A DNA stretch of 16,819 nt from Eggerthellaceae bacterium UBA5906 (GTDB taxonomy: Bacteria; Actinomycetota; Coriobacteriia; Coriobacteriales; Eggerthellaceae): NCBI GenBank assembly GCA_002431805.1, contig DJEE01000081.1:1-16819 (forward strand). The letters are read 5' to 3'. Under the pieces are notes generated by a model. The model was not told where the DNA came from. It did no database searches and saw only the letters and a program-made list of their open reading frames with translations. Position numbers and translations under genes: made by a program. Within the stretch, counting starts at the first letter, position 1, and each line of letters begins with the position of its first letter. Positions 14,794-16,819 of this stretch are shown one piece after another.

Positions 14794-14828
14794 AGACACA
14801 GCAAACCCAACCCCGTAAGGAGCGGAAC

Positions 14829-16286
14829 ATGATCACCGGCGAACTGAAGAACAAAGTTGACGGCATTTGGGACATCTTCTGGTCAAGCGGCCTTTCCAAC
14901 CCGCTGTCCGTCATCGAGCAGCTTACCTACCTCATGTTCATCAAAATCCTGGACGACAACGAAACCCGCCGCGAAGCCGATGCCGCGCTGTTCGACGAAG
15001 AGCTGGACAACCCCGTGTTCGACGCCGACCACCAGAATTGCCGCTGGCACGTGTTCCGCAACTACGAGCCTGAGGCCATGTTCAGCAACATGGTGCAAAA
15101 TGTGTTCCCGTTCATTAAGAACGATCTTGCCACCAGCAATGACGCGGCATTCGCCAAATACATGGACGGCGCCACGTTTTTGATCGGCGAAGCACGCACG
15201 CTCACCCGAATCGTTGCCAAGCTAGACGAAATCGACCTTGCCAACAAAGACATCATGGGCGATGTGTACGAGTACATGCTGTCCAAGCTGGCAACATCCA
15301 AGCAAAACGGCCAATTCCGCACGCCGCGTCACATCATCAACATGATGACCGAACTGATGGGACCCACGCCCGATGACACCATCTGCGACCCCGCTATGGG
15401 CAGCGCAGGCTTCATCTGCGCCGCCGTGCAGTACGTGAAGGAGCATTACGCAAGCCAGCTGTTGGACGCCGAAGTAAGCAAGCGCTTCCAAAGCAGCATG
15501 TTCACCGGTCACGACACCGATCCCACCATGATGCGCATCGGTGCCATGAACCTGATGCTGCACGGCGTGAGCAACCCGAACATCACGCGCGTTGACTCGC
15601 TTTCCGAAGATAATGAGGTGCGCGACGCCTATACGCTTATCATGGCGAACCCGCCGTTTAAGGGTAGTTTGGACAAGGAAACCATCGCGAAAGACCTGCG
15701 CGGTATCGCATCCACCACGAAAACCGAGCTGCTGTTCTTGGCGCTGTTCCTGCGCAGCCTGAAGCTTGGCGGACGCTGCGCCTCCATCGTGCCCGACGGC
15801 GTGCTGTTCGGATCGCAAAAGGCGCACAAAGCCATCCGCAAGGAAATCATCGAGAACAACCGCTTGCAGGCTGTTATCTCCATGCCCTCCGGCGTGTTCA
15901 AACCGTACGCAGGCGTGTCCACCGCTATTTTGATTTTCACGCGCACCGACAACGGCGGCACCGACAACGTATGGTTCTACGACATGGAGGCCGACGGTTT
16001 CAGCCTTGACGACAAGCGCGACCCCGTGAAGGAAAACGACATCCCCGACATCATCGAGCGCTTCCACAACCTAGATAAGGAAGCAGGCCGCGCGCGCACC
16101 GAAAAAAGCTTCATGGTGCCCGTCCAAGAAATCATCGACAACGACTACGACCTGTCCATCAACAAGTACAAAGAAATCGTCTACGAAAAAATCGAGTACC
16201 CGCCCACCAGCGAGATTTTGGCAGAGTTGAAGCAGTTGAATGAAGAGATTGCCCAGGGATTGAAAGAGCTGGAGGGGATGCTGTAA
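14829..16286 (+). CDS. hsdM: Type I DNA methyltransferase subunit (N6-adenine), HsdM
   Basis: At 485 residues it is a normal length for HsdM. The N-terminal helical domain (LSNPLSVIEQLTYLMFIKILDD, 22-43) and the characteristic QFRTPR (162-167) are present. The SAM-binding motif is DPAMGSAGF (187-195) and the catalytic motif is NPPF (274-277), which defines N6-adenine methylation. HsdM with HsdS methylates the target that marks self DNA. All key residues are intact, so methylation should occur even if HsdR cannot cleave. The ribosome site AAGGAG lies 6 nt before the ATG. It has its own promoter 87 nt after the HNH gene and overlaps hsdS by one base (TAATG). Confidence 0.95.
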   Translation: MITGELKNKVDGIWDIFWSSGLSNPLSVIEQLTYLMFIKILDDNETRREADAALFDEELDNPVFDADHQNCRWHVFRNYEPEAMFSNMVQNVFPFIKNDLATSNDAAFAKYMDGATFLIGEARTLTRIVAKLDEIDLANKDIMGDVYEYMLSKLATSKQNGQFRTPRHIINMMTELMGPTPDDTICDPAMGSAGFICAAVQYVKEHYASQLLDAEVSKRFQSSMFTGHDTDPTMMRIGAMNLMLHGVSNPNITRVDSLSEDNEVRDAYTLIMANPPFKGSLDKETIAKDLRGIASTTKTELLFLALFLRSLKLGGRCASIVPDGVLFGSQKAHKAIRKEIIENNRLQAVISMPSGVFKPYAGVSTAILIFTRTDNGGTDNVWFYDMEADGFSLDDKRDPVKENDIPDIIERFHNLDKEAGRARTEKSFMVPVQEIIDNDYDLSINKYKEIVYEKIEYPPTSEILAELKQLNEEIAQGLKELEGML

Positions 16287-16819
16287 TGGATAAATCTAGA
16301 CTTGGCGATTATGTCACAGCCGTATCATGCAAGAATCGTGATGGCGCATGTGACGCTGTATACAGCGTCACTAATTCACTAGGCTTCACGCCCTCAAACA
16401 ATTACTTTTCAAAAGAAGTCTTCAGCAAAGACCTGAGCACATACAAGATTGTTGAAAAGGGAATGATTGCGTACAATCCTTCGCGCATCAACGTTGGATC
16501 CGTCGCCATTCAAAACAAATGCGATCGAGCTGTCGTTAGCCCGCTGTATGTAGTTTTTTCCGTTGATGAAACCCATCTTCTTCCCGAATACGTCACCTTC
16601 TTTCTTCAAAGCGAACCAGGCTTAAAGCAAATTGCCTTTCACTCAGTTGGAACCGTGCGCAATAATTTTACCTACGACTCACTGAAGAAAATGAAGCTGG
16701 AGATCCCCTCCATAGAAGAACAGATCAAAAGGACAGCTTTGATCAATGCAATCAATTTGCAGATCGAAAGAACAAAACAAAAAGACAGCGCGTTCGATTC
16801 CCTCATCAAATCCCGGTTT
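16286..16819 (+). CDS. hsdS: Type I restriction specificity subunit HsdS, N-terminal part, runs off the window
   Basis: 178 codons are open to the last base with no stop. The ATG shares its A with the hsdM stop. The sequence MDKSRLGDYV...VYSVTNSLGF...YFSKEVFSKDLSTYKIVEKGMIAYNPSRINVGSV is a first target-recognition domain of the Methylase_S family. HNFTYDSLKKMKL-like text (NNFTYDSLKKMKLEIPSIEEQ) begins the central conserved helix, which ends in FDSLIKSRF at the edge. The second recognition domain would follow. HsdS determines the bipartite DNA target of the HsdM complex. Base composition is visibly more AT-rich than hsdM and the rest, the usual sign of exchange of hsdS recognition domains between strains. 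The target sequence cannot be predicted by eye. Confidence 0.93.
   Translation, partial: MDKSRLGDYVTAVSCKNRDGACDAVYSVTNSLGFTPSNNYFSKEVFSKDLSTYKIVEKGMIAYNPSRINVGSVAIQNKCDRAVVSPLYVVFSVDETHLLPEYVTFFLQSEPGLKQIAFHSVGTVRNNFTYDSLKKMKLEIPSIEEQIKRTALINAINLQIERTKQKDSAFDSLIKSRF
16350..16371. repeat. Perfect 22-bp palindrome inside hsdS
   Basis: GTGACGCTGTA followed directly by its reverse complement, with no spacer, at codons 22-29 of hsdS (DAVYSVT). The coding constraint (VYSVTN is a recurrent HsdS motif) could explain part of it, but an exact 11-bp arm pair without spacer is unlikely by chance in this window. Confidence 0.8.

Noticed and set aside
7330..16819. BREX, DISARM or Dnd/Ssp-type locus
   Set aside because: No PglX, PglZ, BrxC, DrmA/B, DndB-E or Ssp hallmark genes; the methylase and specificity genes are plainly type I.
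1..16819. CRISPR array, tRNA or rRNA genes, integrase or complete insertion sequence
   Set aside because: No regularly spaced direct repeats, cloverleaf-type sequence or transposase/integrase motifs were seen in any frame. This was by eye, so a covariance-model scan could still find a small RNA.

Overview
The window looks like a chromosomal segment of a high-GC anaerobic actinobacterium of the Coriobacteriia, most likely Eggerthellaceae (Eggerthella, Gordonibacter, Adlercreutzia or Slackia relatives). The argument rests on the Tat-exported, lipobox-bearing flavoprotein reductase paired with a membrane-anchored multihaem cytochrome, a pairing abundant in that family, plus the GC-rich codon use. 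This is inference from gene content; no marker gene is present.

Left part (1-5047, all genes on the minus strand): a FucO-like iron-dependent alcohol dehydrogenase cut by the window edge; a 26-bp inverted-repeat element; a two-gene respiratory unit (Tat flavoprotein reductase, then a five-haem NapC/NirT-type cytochrome); and a TetR-type regulator upstream of it, with palindromes at both promoters. Middle part (5048-7329): a frameshifted membrane-protein gene of the PF06541 type, a patch of REP-like palindromes with a G-rich tract, trmO (a tRNA t6A methyltransferase) with an unusual internal insertion, and a second copy of the 26-bp inverted-repeat element.

Right part (7330-16819, plus strand): a compact seven-gene locus that resembles a type I restriction-modification system but is not a standard one. 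The order is hsdR-like helicase, a 222-aa helical-repeat protein of unknown family, a MoxR-type AAA+ ATPase, a DUF2201-type HExxH plus VWA protein, an HNH nuclease, hsdM and hsdS (cut by the window edge). The first five genes overlap or are separated by 3-4 nt. hsdM-hsdS start a second transcription unit. The HsdR nuclease domain has lost its catalytic signature (ExK reads D-Y-T, and QxxxY reads H-A-L-N-A), while the helicase motifs are intact. The HNH protein is therefore the obvious candidate for the missing nuclease, and the MoxR-VWA pair is an added chaperone or remodelling module.

The two transcription units appear to be co-regulated. Both promoters carry a 12-bp palindrome TGTTGCSCAACA exactly 19 nt upstream of the -10 hexamer, with the same poor -35 (AACAAA). 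This argues that the R/ORF2/MoxR/VWA/HNH genes and the M/S genes form one system. I regard this locus as the likely undescribed system: a nuclease-dead type I helicase combined with MoxR-VWA and HNH modules, guided or restrained by HsdM/HsdS.
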